A stretch of 64,000 nt of DNA, taken from contig CAZUNO010000005.1 of NCBI GenBank assembly GCA_964621445.1, positions 57,338-121,337 on the forward strand, read 5' to 3'. Source of the DNA: CAZUNO01 sp964621445 [NCBI: Candidatus Hadarchaeota archaeon]. Lineage in GTDB: Archaea > CAYQAE01 > CAYVLA01. Positions 1-10,099 of the stretch are shown here, piece by piece. Every line of letters starts with the position of its first letter. The first letter of the stretch is position 1. The position numbers and the translations under genes were made by a program. The notes under the pieces were generated by a model. That model was given only the letters and a program-made list of their open reading frames with translations, was not told where the DNA came from and made no database searches.

Positions 1-249
1 CTAATTCCCGCCGTAAATGTGGTGGAGGCCATCGGACCTGGTACCCCTGCTTACGGTCATCTGGGTTATGGAATCACTCTGGATGCATCCGAGCAAAAAA
101 CGGTATGGCCAGGCTGGTATCTAGGCCTTCCGGTGGTAACCGACACCAAGTATAATGCAACGGTAACCATATACGACAGTCTAGGGGGAGGGGTCACCGT
201 GCTTAACGACCCCTATGTGCACACCTTCTGGGTGGAACCGAGCAGCTAG
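1..249 (+). CDS. C-terminal end of a probable surface protein (partial)
   Basis: The reading frame is already open at base 1 and runs to a TAG at 247-249, so only the last 82 residues are visible. They are beta-strand-like, rich in Gly, Thr and Val, and contain one N-glycosylation sequon (NAT). There is no membrane anchor at the end. The style matches the extracellular proteins that follow on the same strand, so an exported or surface protein is likely, but no domain can be named from this fragment. Confidence 0.5.
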   Translation, partial: LIPAVNVVEAIGPGTPAYGHLGYGITLDASEQKTVWPGWYLGLPVVTDTKYNATVTIYDSLGGGVTVLNDPYVHTFWVEPSS

Positions 250-275
250 CAGCAGGCGAAACCAGGGTGTGAACA

Positions 276-3200
276 TTGAATTATAACAGAACTCATCGCA
301 CAATCGGTATCGCACTGTTGCTATGTGTGGTCTTGTCCGGGCCCGCTTTCGCACAATCCTACTCTTTATCCTTGGATTCCCCCTCCGGGCAGACCTTCTA
401 CCGTACCAACTCCGTGCCCATAGAGGGAAGACTTACCTACGGGTCCATAGGGATAAGCGGTGCCCTGGTTACCATAGAGATACTGAACCCTAGCGACAAC
501 CTCTTCTTGCAGACCACCGCCCTCACCAACGGCAGTGGCTACTTCCAGAAGAGCTTCTCCATCCCTGGAGGAGCACCCATCGGCACCTATGACGTGAGCG
601 TCTTCTGCTTCGGCGAGAGAGATCAATCAACCTTCTCGGTGGCCGATACACCTCTGGAAGTCGACCCCACTTCCTGGACCATCGGCGACTATGGATATGT
701 ATTAACCAACTCATCCGTTGGTGACAAGGTCTTCAACCTCTCAAACTCGGACACCACGAGTCACCAGGCCACCATCACCCATCCCGATTTCCTCTCCTTC
801 GGCTCCAACAGCTCAGGGTTTAACGTCACCGTACCGGCCACCGGCAGCATTAATCTGGTGGTGACCGATGTCAACACCTCCAGCGAGGGGGATTATTCGG
901 GAGATATCGTAATCACCTCGTCCGCCGGAACGTTGAATATCCCGGTGAGCATGAAGGTCAGGGACACCCTTTCACCTGATGTGGATGTCACCCCGGCTTC
1001 CTGGCACCTGGTCACCTACAGGAGTTCCGGCGAAACCGAGTCCTTCAACGTGGCCAACAGCGGGAACCAGGGGGTCGATGTCTCGGTAAGCGAATCAATT
1101 GACGATCTCACAATACTTGATGACTGGGCTTCCTCATTCTACCTCCCCCCTGACACCTCCAGGACCTTTAGGGCCTGGGCCAACACCACCCTCAGCGGAC
1201 GGATACTTGGAAACATCAGTGTAAACATCAGTGTCGATCACGTCTCCACCACAAATATCGATGTTAACATCACCATCACCAACCGTCCTCCCACGGTTCA
1301 GGTGGACTCACCGGACAATGGTTCCACCCTGGTGGGCACCAGCACCATCGAGATATCTGGAGATGACCCCGATGGTGACCCGGTAACCTATCACATCACC
1401 CTAGTCAACGCTACCAATACCGCTAACCGCTCCACCTACCCCGGGAGCACCTATGACTGGCCGACCATGTCCTCCCCCGAGGGATGGTATCTGGTCATTG
1501 GAAACGCCACCGACGGCGAGGATTCGGTTTCCGACAGCGTAATGGTCCAGGTGATCCATAACCGGCCCCCCACAGCCTCCGACCCCTCTGCCTCGGATAT
1601 CTCCAATAGCCATTCCTTCATAGTGGAGAGCTCCATATCGGACCCTGATGGGGATGACGTAACCGCCACCCTGTTCCACAGGGAACAGGGCTCGGGAAGC
1701 TGGTCAACCAAGACCATGTCGGGTTCAGCTCCCGGTACCTACTCAGCAACCATTACAACCTCCGACTACTCGGTGGGAGATACGGTGGAGTTCTATGTCC
1801 AGGCCGAGGACATCCCTCGAGGGGCGACATACACCACATCAACCTCCACACATACCCTGCCCAATGACCCGCCTTCCGTGGGGACCCCCTCCATATCAGC
1901 ATCGGACGAGGCCCATTCCCTGGACGTAACCGCCTCGGTCAGCGACCCTAACGGTGATACCGTGGGGGCCACCCTCCGGCACAGGCAGTTCGCAGCGGGC
2001 ACCTGGAACACCAAACCCATGATCGTGGGCGGGGGCACGGCGTCCGCTTCCATATCACCTGATGACGGCTACGCAGCCGGCCAGCTCATAGAGGTCCAGG
2101 TAGTGGCATCTGATGCCTGGACCAGCAGCACCTCACCCATCAACACCGGGCTCATAGCCAATGCCGCCCCGGAGATCGGGGAAATCCAGGAGGCGGGAGG
2201 AACCGGGCACACCCTTGAGATCAAGGCACCGGTTACCGAGCCCGACGGGGATGAGCTCGAATCCGTTACCCTCCACTTCCGGGAGTCCGGAGATAGCTAT
2301 TCAACCAAGGATATGACACTCTCGGGCGGACTCTTCCAGGCCACCATAGGGCCATCCGATGGCCTCGACGTGGACGCCACCATAGAGTACAAGATCGTAG
2401 CCGCGGACGAATACGGGGCCGAGGACCAAACCCCGGTCCAGACATCTCAACTCGGCAACGCCGGACCCAGCATCGGCCAGCCTTCAAACCAGGACAGCGA
2501 TGACCAGCACTCCTTCCTAATAACCTTCCCGGTAAGCGACGTGGACGGGGACTCCATCGTTTCAGCACTTCTGTTCCACCGGATTTACGGAACGGTACCC
2601 TGGGCCCAGAAGGCTGCTACCGTATCATCGGGACAGGCAACGGTGGGAATCAGCCTCGACGACGGCTATCGACCCATCCACACCGTGGAGTACAAGCTCG
2701 AGGTGGAGGACGAGTACGGGGCCACATCCACATCGCCAAGTCACACCCACAAGATACCAAATCACGGGCCCGATTTCTCCGATATTCAATACAGTAACCT
2801 ATCAGGCCAACACGCGGTTTCCATATCGGCATCAATAACTGACGTCGATGGCGACTCGATCCTCCAGGCCCTCCTGGAACACAGGGAACAGGGGTCCGAG
2901 GAATGGAACACCAAGCCCATGTCCCTCTCCTCCGGGGTAGCATCGGTCAACCTGGGCACCGAGGATGGATATGAGCCCGACACCCCAATACAGTACCGGA
3001 TAACCTCCAGCGATCAGTACGGGGCGTCGAGCACCTCGGGTACCCAACAGCTCTCATTGCCCAACCTGGACCCAGAGGCCGGGGATGTCGGCTACCTTGG
3101 CATGGTGGGACATCAATTGAAGATAACCTCGACCATATCCGACCCCGAGGGAGACCCACTACAGGCGGTTCTCCAGCACCGGGAGAAGGGATCCGGGTCC

Positions 3201-5852
3201 TGGCAACAGGTCGATATGCTGCTAAGCGGGAGCCAGGCAACATACACCCTGGATACACCGAATGGCTACGAACCAAACCAGAGAGTTGAGTTCCGGGTCC
3301 TAGTGACCGATTCCTATGGAGGACAGGGCGTTTCCCTGACCAGGGAAGCTAACATTCCAAACCGGGTGCCCATAATCCAGGGGGTGACGGTTGAGGATGA
3401 ACCCGGGACCCATAACTTCTTCGTGGAGATAGATGGTCGGGACCCGGATGGCGACACCCTCTTCCCAACCTGCCAGTATCGAAAGGTTAACAGAACCTCC
3501 TGGTACTCACTGCCCGTTGGTGAGAGGGCGGAAATAGAGGGAGAGCTTGGAAAAACGTATGAAGTCAGGTTCAAATTGACCGATACATACGACGAGAGAT
3601 TCTCAGACATAATCACCCACACCGCTCCCAACTCGGGACCCAGCTTAAGGATAGTCGAGCCCGCAAACCTATCGATCGTTAATGGCACCCAATCCTTGAA
3701 TATCACCGCTTATGACCCGGAGGGCGATCGACTCCAGTTCAGGATCTTCGCCAATGAATCCCTCATCGCCTCTTCCCAGTGGCATACGTGGATCACCACC
3801 CTCTATTCCGATGGCTGGTACAACATATCCTCCTCGGTCACCGACGGACTACTGTCCAATTCAAGCTCAATCATGATCCAGGTGGATAACACACCGGTGG
3901 AGATAACCTCTTTCACCGGGTCAAAGAAATTCGTGAAGACCGGCGATAGTCTGACCTTCAGGGCCAACATGAGCGACTTCACCGGAGTGAGATCGGCGGT
4001 CCTGGACATCGATGGTCATAACTTCACCCTCAAGGACGACGGAGAGAGCAGCGATGACCAGCCAGGCGATGGCATATTCGGCGTTACCATCCAGATACCC
4101 GAAATCGAGGGTGGAAACCGGACGGTAACCCTGACCGCAAAGGATATGGCTAACAACTCCGTGCAGGACCAGGTAAAGATCTGTATGGACCACCTCGACC
4201 CCCAGATACATGGGATCACCACATCCCGCAACTTTACCTCGGAGACGGACCCCACGTTTAACGTGACCCTTGAGGCCACCGATAACTATGCGGTTCACAA
4301 CGTCTCATTCGGCGCCTACATGCTCAATAGAACCGGCGACGACACCTGGTATGGAGAAATCATTGGACCCATAACCGAGGGGCTGCACAACTTCACCGTC
4401 CAGGCCTATGATTTGGCGGGAAGAAACGCCTCCCTGAACTTCGGGCCCCTGGTGGTGGACAATACGGACCCATCCCTCACCCAGGCCAATGCCACCCCAA
4501 CCCTGGTGCAGGCAGGAGATGAGGTCCAGTTCACCATCGGCTGCCAGGACCAGCTTTCAGGGATTTTGCAGGTGTCCATGGAACTGGTCTCCAATATGTC
4601 CCAGGAAGCGACCCATCTGGAGATGGACCTCCTTGACGACGGCCAGAACGGTGACGGCGAGGCCATGGACGGGATATTCGGGGGATCCTTCGTTGTGAAC
4701 TCCACCCTGGCTGACGGTAACTACACCTGCAAGGTGATGGCACTCGACCGATCGGGAAACCTGGCCCTGGACAGGAACGCAGGTATAATAATAGACAATA
4801 CGGAGCCCACCATGGACCTGGAATTCCCCGAAGGGCCAACCTACAGGATTCTGGTTAATGCCGAGGACCAAAATGGCATAGAGGGAATCGAAATAATGAT
4901 CAATGGTTCCCTGGCAGCGCGGTCCGATGAAAACTCGTACCTGTGGACCCCCGACCTCCAGGAGCTTGACGGACACTCAAACATGACCGTGGTGTGCTTT
5001 GATTCCCTCAACCACAGCACCAACATAAGCCTCCCCTTATGGGTCATCAACGGGAGCAGGGTGATGACCGGTGATCCCGAGGACCTCCGCCTATACCTGC
5101 CCTCCCAGGAGATAAACATACCAGTTCAATTTACGGGAACCGCCTTTGTGGAGAATCTTACCGAGGAGAACAATTTCACCGCTACCCTGGAGTTTTCCAG
5201 GGCAAGCGAATGGGCCTACACCGAGGTCCCGATAGAGACCAACAGGACCATCCTCTTCGTGGCCCGGCCTGACGGGGAAAAGGTGCCCGATGAACAATGG
5301 TGGGAAGAGACGAGAAACGATCAGAGAATTCTCTGTCTGGCCGAGAATTCACCCTCGGACGGGCCCTACGTGGTACAGTTCCAGCCGCCTCCCAAGGAGG
5401 GGCTGCCAATTTCATTGTTCCTCAAGGTCCTGCTGGCCGCCTTGCTTCTAGGCCTTTCCTTCGTGCTGGTCAGGGGCCAAATCCCAGGACTTGAGCGGAG
5501 AGAAGAGAGAGCCCCCCTGGTGCCTCGGCCATTGGAGAGGCCCCCTCCGGAAGAGGTGGAGGAAAAGCCGGCGCCAGCCGAGATAGAGGCGGGAACGGAA
5601 AAAGGACTCCCTGAGGAGAAGCCGGCTCCCAAGCCCAAAAAGCCGGCCAAGAAGCCACCTAGAAAGGAAAAGCCCCGGAGAAAACCACAGGAACAGGTCT
5701 CAGTACCCCGGCCCGGGGATCGGAAAATGCCCAAGAAACCCCACGTCCCGGCCCGGCCCCGTGTGGATGAGAAGAGCCAGCCCTCGGCCTTCTCAAGATT
5801 CCTCGATAAGTTAAAGAGCATGTTCCAGAAGAAAAAGAAGGGCGGGCTTTAA
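276..5852 (+). CDS. Giant membrane-anchored surface protein with tandem Ig/cadherin-like repeats
   Basis: This is an 1858-residue exported protein. A signal peptide (about residues 1-26, ending in AFA) is followed by beta-rich domains. About seven repeats of roughly 100 residues lie between residues 445 and 1115, each opening with an H-x-hydrophobic strand and a DPDGD-like turn followed by a HRE-type strand. More Ig-like domains follow. N-x-S/T sequons are very frequent, so heavy N-glycosylation is likely. One transmembrane helix lies near residues 1711-1730 (FLKVLLAALLLGLSFVLV). After it comes a tail of about 125 residues rich in Lys, Pro and Glu, ending in an amphipathic, lysine-rich segment. 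The tail should be cytoplasmic. The start is TTG; an in-frame TGA just upstream leaves no earlier start. The family is unknown. A role in the cell surface or in adhesion is inference. Confidence 0.85.
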   Translation: MNYNRTHRTIGIALLLCVVLSGPAFAQSYSLSLDSPSGQTFYRTNSVPIEGRLTYGSIGISGALVTIEILNPSDNLFLQTTALTNGSGYFQKSFSIPGGAPIGTYDVSVFCFGERDQSTFSVADTPLEVDPTSWTIGDYGYVLTNSSVGDKVFNLSNSDTTSHQATITHPDFLSFGSNSSGFNVTVPATGSINLVVTDVNTSSEGDYSGDIVITSSAGTLNIPVSMKVRDTLSPDVDVTPASWHLVTYRSSGETESFNVANSGNQGVDVSVSESIDDLTILDDWASSFYLPPDTSRTFRAWANTTLSGRILGNISVNISVDHVSTTNIDVNITITNRPPTVQVDSPDNGSTLVGTSTIEISGDDPDGDPVTYHITLVNATNTANRSTYPGSTYDWPTMSSPEGWYLVIGNATDGEDSVSDSVMVQVIHNRPPTASDPSASDISNSHSFIVESSISDPDGDDVTATLFHREQGSGSWSTKTMSGSAPGTYSATITTSDYSVGDTVEFYVQAEDIPRGATYTTSTSTHTLPNDPPSVGTPSISASDEAHSLDVTASVSDPNGDTVGATLRHRQFAAGTWNTKPMIVGGGTASASISPDDGYAAGQLIEVQVVASDAWTSSTSPINTGLIANAAPEIGEIQEAGGTGHTLEIKAPVTEPDGDELESVTLHFRESGDSYSTKDMTLSGGLFQATIGPSDGLDVDATIEYKIVAADEYGAEDQTPVQTSQLGNAGPSIGQPSNQDSDDQHSFLITFPVSDVDGDSIVSALLFHRIYGTVPWAQKAATVSSGQATVGISLDDGYRPIHTVEYKLEVEDEYGATSTSPSHTHKIPNHGPDFSDIQYSNLSGQHAVSISASITDVDGDSILQALLEHREQGSEEWNTKPMSLSSGVASVNLGTEDGYEPDTPIQYRITSSDQYGASSTSGTQQLSLPNLDPEAGDVGYLGMVGHQLKITSTISDPEGDPLQAVLQHREKGSGSWQQVDMLLSGSQATYTLDTPNGYEPNQRVEFRVLVTDSYGGQGVSLTREANIPNRVPIIQGVTVEDEPGTHNFFVEIDGRDPDGDTLFPTCQYRKVNRTSWYSLPVGERAEIEGELGKTYEVRFKLTDTYDERFSDIITHTAPNSGPSLRIVEPANLSIVNGTQSLNITAYDPEGDRLQFRIFANESLIASSQWHTWITTLYSDGWYNISSSVTDGLLSNSSSIMIQVDNTPVEITSFTGSKKFVKTGDSLTFRANMSDFTGVRSAVLDIDGHNFTLKDDGESSDDQPGDGIFGVTIQIPEIEGGNRTVTLTAKDMANNSVQDQVKICMDHLDPQIHGITTSRNFTSETDPTFNVTLEATDNYAVHNVSFGAYMLNRTGDDTWYGEIIGPITEGLHNFTVQAYDLAGRNASLNFGPLVVDNTDPSLTQANATPTLVQAGDEVQFTIGCQDQLSGILQVSMELVSNMSQEATHLEMDLLDDGQNGDGEAMDGIFGGSFVVNSTLADGNYTCKVMALDRSGNLALDRNAGIIIDNTEPTMDLEFPEGPTYRILVNAEDQNGIEGIEIMINGSLAARSDENSYLWTPDLQELDGHSNMTVVCFDSLNHSTNISLPLWVINGSRVMTGDPEDLRLYLPSQEINIPVQFTGTAFVENLTEENNFTATLEFSRASEWAYTEVPIETNRTILFVARPDGEKVPDEQWWEETRNDQRILCLAENSPSDGPYVVQFQPPPKEGLPISLFLKVLLAALLLGLSFVLVRGQIPGLERREERAPLVPRPLERPPPEEVEEKPAPAEIEAGTEKGLPEEKPAPKPKKPAKKPPRKEKPRRKPQEQVSVPRPGDRKMPKKPHVPARPRVDEKSQPSAFSRFLDKLKSMFQKKKKGGL

Positions 5853-5906
5853 GGTCCCTCGGGCGCTGTGATTCTCTTGAAAAAGCGGCCTTCGGGCCCG
5901 ATTCGA

Positions 5907-5913
5907 TATAAAT
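5907..5913 (+). promoter_or_regulatory. TATA box for the second surface protein gene
   Basis: TATAAAT lies 26-32 bases before the ATG at 5939. That is the usual distance from an archaeal TATA box to the transcription start, so this mRNA is probably leaderless. The box sits inside a short inverted repeat (CCGATT ... AATCGG). Confidence 0.5.
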
Positions 5914-5938
5914 CGGAGGCGGGCTTAACCCATGCGAA

Positions 5939-8900
5939 ATGCCTATTTCCCGCTCCAAATTATTGATTCTGGCGTACAGCCTGGGGTTATTGGCGGTATT
6001 ATCGACTGCATCCGGAGTGGAACCACCCTCGGAATACCGGCTCCCGGAACACCTGTGGATCAAGGAACATGGAAGTCCAGCCACCGAATGGGCTCAATAT
6101 GCAAACTCATCAGACCCACTTAAACTATCATCATCCTATTCCAAGTTAGATATCGCCTACGTGGTCAGGAGCAGGGACCCTGACGAAGTGGTAAATACCA
6201 CCCTGATAATTTACCGGAACTCCATGACCAGGAAGCGCTTCCTGGATAACGGAACCCTGCTCAAAAACGAGATCTCAATAAACTGGCCCCAGGGATATCA
6301 AAACGAAACCAACGTCTCGGTCGAACCATTCTGGGTCTGGAGGGAAACCAAGGGGAGCGGGGATAGCTACATGGGGTACTCCTACTACCTATTTCTAGCC
6401 ACCTTCGATCCCTGCAGGTATTCCGGGTACTTCCAACTCAGGGTGAACGTGACCGGTCTCCCGGGCGGCTCCTCCTGGCAATCACCAGACGGAAACCCAA
6501 ACGTGCCCTGGACCTTCTTTAACCTCCCATCGGAATCCAGTGTAGAGGTCGAACCCTACAGGCCTGGTAGCCCCCTCCGGGCCAGTTCAAGGATAAACGT
6601 AACCGCTTTCGGCCAGCCGGCCAAGGGGACTCCGGCCAGGTCCGATTATGAGATACTAATCGACGGTAAAAGCTGGGCCACCGGGACCTGCTACGGCAGC
6701 AGCTTTTTCCTAAATGGGAGGCATATTCCCCGATATCTGGAACCAGGAACCCACACCATCACGGTGATATGCGGTGAGGTGGCGTCCAGCACCCCTTTAA
6801 TTACCACCCAATGGCAGGTCGAGCTGGAGGCAGTGGTAAACGCCACCATACCTGGCGGCCCTCCGATAACCCTGAGGGGCAGGGGATTCCCACCTAATGA
6901 ACACTTCTCCATCTATCACGGACCACCAGGTGGAAATAAATCATCACTGTGCTCCGGGGCAATCTCGCCCCACGGAAACTTCACCGTCAACTACTCCTTC
7001 CCAAAGAACACCTCACTGGGAATTCATAACTTAACGGCCTCCGCAACCCAGCTATCCGGACCTCCAACCGCCTGGGCCCTGGTCAGCCTCGATCCCTGGT
7101 CCGTAAACCTCACGGTCCAGCCAGAGGTTTTGTACCAGGGCGAGTTTCTATGGATAAATGGATCCAGATACCCGGCTGATTCCCATTTCGAGATATATAT
7201 AGATGGAGATGTTCTTTACAGCGCAAACACCGACAAGAATGGCACCTTTTCTCACCGAGTCTGGACCCTTAACCCGGACTTCTCCCCGGGACTACACACC
7301 ATCTCCGCAAATGCTACCGGATACGGCGGACCTCCCTGCGGAATGGTCCACATAGAGGTGCTGGAATTCAACGCCACCCTGTCAGTAAGTCCAAAAGGCC
7401 CTCACCCAGGAACCGATATCCGGATATCGGGATCGGGCTTCCCCCCTAACGCATTGATGGAGGTAACCCTCTCCTCCCAGGTACTTGGCCAGACGGTCTC
7501 TAGCCATAAGGGTGGGTTCAACTATGTCTGTACCATACCCGACCAGTTCCCCCTGGGAGAACACCAACTACGGGCCATTGCAATCGATTATGACGGGCCA
7601 ACCCTGGGTAGTCTGCCCATCAACATAACCGGGTGGCCGGTGGAAGTCGAGGTGGCGGATGCAGGATGGCACCCCGGAGGCTGGGTTTCACTCACCGGAT
7701 GTGGCATGCCTCCACAATCGAGCTTCGAACTCACCATCAACGAGACGGCCCTCGGGGAATGGCAATCGGACGCGGATGGCAGATTCCAGGTCACAACCGA
7801 CCTTCCCATGTCACTCAAAAACCTCACCTATTTAATCAAGATCGCGGTTCCCGGATACTCCGGACCGCCTACCTGGGTGCGTACGGTCAGTATAAGGGGA
7901 TGGAAGCCCCAACTGGATTTGACGCCTCGGAACGCCCGTCCCGGCGAGATGATCGAGGTCAATGGCCATGGTTTCCCCAGGGAGAGAAAATTCCAGGTTC
8001 TCCTCGACGGAAACGATCTCGGAGCGGGAACCACGTCCAGCAACGGCACCCTCAACGCATATATCTTCCTGGCCAGAAACGCCTCGACCGGAACCCACAT
8101 CCTCAACCTTTCCCTGGATTTTCCCAACCTGACCCCGACCCTCGAAAATTTTACCATCATTGATTGGAACCCAGCTCTCCGCATCCAGCCATGGTTCGGT
8201 GGCCCCGAAACCGAGATCAGTCTCTCGGCCACTGGATTTCCTCCCAACAACCCGATTATCATTCACTGGGATGAAGAACAGGTCAAGACTGTCGCGTCAT
8301 CTTCCAATGGCTCGATTCAAGAAACCATCGATTGCTCGGGCGAGGAGAATCAGTACCATCATATCCACCTTGGCACCCAGGAGGGGTTTACCGGGAGCCC
8401 CTCGGCATCCGCATTCTTCTACCTCGGGCAGGACCCTCCCTCGCCCTCCATATATGCAGCTAACTCCACCGGAAACTCCCTCAGCTGTTACTTCCCCAAT
8501 CAAACCGTGTTCTGCAGCGGTGTGGGACTTCCGCCCACTGAGGCATCCCTGCATACCATTAACAGGAGCAATGACCAGGTCATCGTAACCGAGACCATCA
8601 ACATAGGCCCCGGTGGGGGCTTCCACCTCCCCATCATGGAAAATATCTCCATTCCCGGCACCTACGGTTTCTGGATGGACCTCAATGGAAATCTAATAGT
8701 TGATTCAAATGACCAACGGTCACCCGACTTCGAATGCAGGACCAGGCCGGAGATAGGGCTCAAATCCCTCAAACCGGACAAGACCTGCGCCGTGCAGGGG
8801 GAGGCCATCGATATCCGGCTGACCGCGGTAAACGACGGGGACCATGCCGACGATGTAACAATCCTGCTCCATCACGGGGAAACGAGGATAGGTTCCCTGA

Positions 8901-10099
8901 ACATGGCTCTCCCACCTCTTACCGAGCAGGAGGTTACATTCACCTGGCATACCTCCACCGTTAATCCCGGGGAAAGGCCCATTTGGGCCCAAGCCCAACC
9001 CCTAGGCGGGGAGATCGATCTCGGGGATAACGATCTGAAAGGACCGGATATCAGGATCCTCTCCCCTCCGGAGATAGTGGTGAAATCGTTATCCCCCCGG
9101 AAAAGGCGGGCCAAGAGCGGGGAGGTAATCAAACTAGAGGTCGTTTTCGAGAACAGGGGCAGCCGGGCCCAGTTCTTCTCCTTCGACTTGATCTGGGGAG
9201 AAATCACCGTACTCACCGACAGCCTGACCATCGGGCCCGGCACCACCAATCCCGTTATCCTCGACTGGAATACGAGCGGGGTGAGTCCGGGCATCCGGCG
9301 AATAAGGGTGGTGACCGATTCCATTCCCTTTGAGGTCAACCCTAGCAACAATGATCTGGCCTCGGGCAGAATAGAGATAATGCCCCCTAATTCCCTCCCC
9401 ACCTCGATCCCCGGTGGTCCCTATGAGGCCCTTTCAGGCTTCCCCCTCCTTCTCAACGGCTCCAGCAGCTGGGATCAGGATGGAACCATCAACTCCTATC
9501 TCTGGGACCTGGGCGATGGGTCAAATGCCACGGGGCCTATTATCCACCATACCTATGAGGGGGCAGGGCGCTTTGATATAGGCCTCACGGTGATCGATGC
9601 TGATGGGGATTCTGCCACGGGGATCTCAACCGTCCAGGTCCTCAATACCTCAAGCATATCCATTTCTCCATGTAACGAGAATGGAACTACTAGAGATGTT
9701 TTCTCCTCCCAGGACGACATATACCTCGCCCTGGAAGCACCAACAAGCATCAGGGCCCGGGTGTATCTGGCCCCCAGATATTCCTATAACGAGAACGGGT
9801 CCTTAGGAGATGTGTCCATGGCCAGCCGCGCCATGATTACCGGAGCCGATGTCTCCCATCTGATCTGGCCGGCGAGGAATTCACTTCCAGGGAGCTACGA
9901 TCTGGTACTTGACGTGGATTCCGATGGAATATTTAATCCCCGAAGGGATCCCACCTACTCGTCGTTCCTGGTAATCCCAGAGAGATCGCTGTGGATCGCC
10001 CTCCTCGTCCTGCCCTTAATTCTAGCAATCCCAAAGAAAGAGTGTAACACATGGACCGAAAGCAATCAACCCACCTCCGATCGGCATTACTCCTTCTGA
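5939..10099 (+). CDS. Large surface protein with TIG-like repeats, CARDB-like and PKD domains
   Basis: This is a 1386-residue exported protein. A signal peptide occupies about residues 1-27. At least six repeats of about 90 residues lie between residues 290 and 830. Each carries a G-x-G-F-P-P-N-like turn and an IDG/LDG strand, as in IPT/TIG-type Ig folds. Two CARDB-like domains lie at about 930-1135 and a PKD domain at about 1155-1240, with the typical WDLGDG core and HTY motif. A hydrophobic helix (SLWIALLVLPLILAI) lies near the C-terminus, followed by a short polar tail. Sequons are abundant. It is probably an S-layer-associated or adhesive envelope protein. Domain names rest on motif reading, not on a profile search. 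Confidence 0.85.
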   Translation: MPISRSKLLILAYSLGLLAVLSTASGVEPPSEYRLPEHLWIKEHGSPATEWAQYANSSDPLKLSSSYSKLDIAYVVRSRDPDEVVNTTLIIYRNSMTRKRFLDNGTLLKNEISINWPQGYQNETNVSVEPFWVWRETKGSGDSYMGYSYYLFLATFDPCRYSGYFQLRVNVTGLPGGSSWQSPDGNPNVPWTFFNLPSESSVEVEPYRPGSPLRASSRINVTAFGQPAKGTPARSDYEILIDGKSWATGTCYGSSFFLNGRHIPRYLEPGTHTITVICGEVASSTPLITTQWQVELEAVVNATIPGGPPITLRGRGFPPNEHFSIYHGPPGGNKSSLCSGAISPHGNFTVNYSFPKNTSLGIHNLTASATQLSGPPTAWALVSLDPWSVNLTVQPEVLYQGEFLWINGSRYPADSHFEIYIDGDVLYSANTDKNGTFSHRVWTLNPDFSPGLHTISANATGYGGPPCGMVHIEVLEFNATLSVSPKGPHPGTDIRISGSGFPPNALMEVTLSSQVLGQTVSSHKGGFNYVCTIPDQFPLGEHQLRAIAIDYDGPTLGSLPINITGWPVEVEVADAGWHPGGWVSLTGCGMPPQSSFELTINETALGEWQSDADGRFQVTTDLPMSLKNLTYLIKIAVPGYSGPPTWVRTVSIRGWKPQLDLTPRNARPGEMIEVNGHGFPRERKFQVLLDGNDLGAGTTSSNGTLNAYIFLARNASTGTHILNLSLDFPNLTPTLENFTIIDWNPALRIQPWFGGPETEISLSATGFPPNNPIIIHWDEEQVKTVASSSNGSIQETIDCSGEENQYHHIHLGTQEGFTGSPSASAFFYLGQDPPSPSIYAANSTGNSLSCYFPNQTVFCSGVGLPPTEASLHTINRSNDQVIVTETINIGPGGGFHLPIMENISIPGTYGFWMDLNGNLIVDSNDQRSPDFECRTRPEIGLKSLKPDKTCAVQGEAIDIRLTAVNDGDHADDVTILLHHGETRIGSLNMALPPLTEQEVTFTWHTSTVNPGERPIWAQAQPLGGEIDLGDNDLKGPDIRILSPPEIVVKSLSPRKRRAKSGEVIKLEVVFENRGSRAQFFSFDLIWGEITVLTDSLTIGPGTTNPVILDWNTSGVSPGIRRIRVVTDSIPFEVNPSNNDLASGRIEIMPPNSLPTSIPGGPYEALSGFPLLLNGSSSWDQDGTINSYLWDLGDGSNATGPIIHHTYEGAGRFDIGLTVIDADGDSATGISTVQVLNTSSISISPCNENGTTRDVFSSQDDIYLALEAPTSIRARVYLAPRYSYNENGSLGDVSMASRAMITGADVSHLIWPARNSLPGSYDLVLDVDSDGIFNPRRDPTYSSFLVIPERSLWIALLVLPLILAIPKKECNTWTESNQPTSDRHYSF

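Noticed and set aside
7828-8266. Two 144-codon minus-strand frames inside the second surface protein
   Set aside because: Both are antisense to a clear repeat protein with strong domain patterns and have no ribosome-binding site or recognisable motif.
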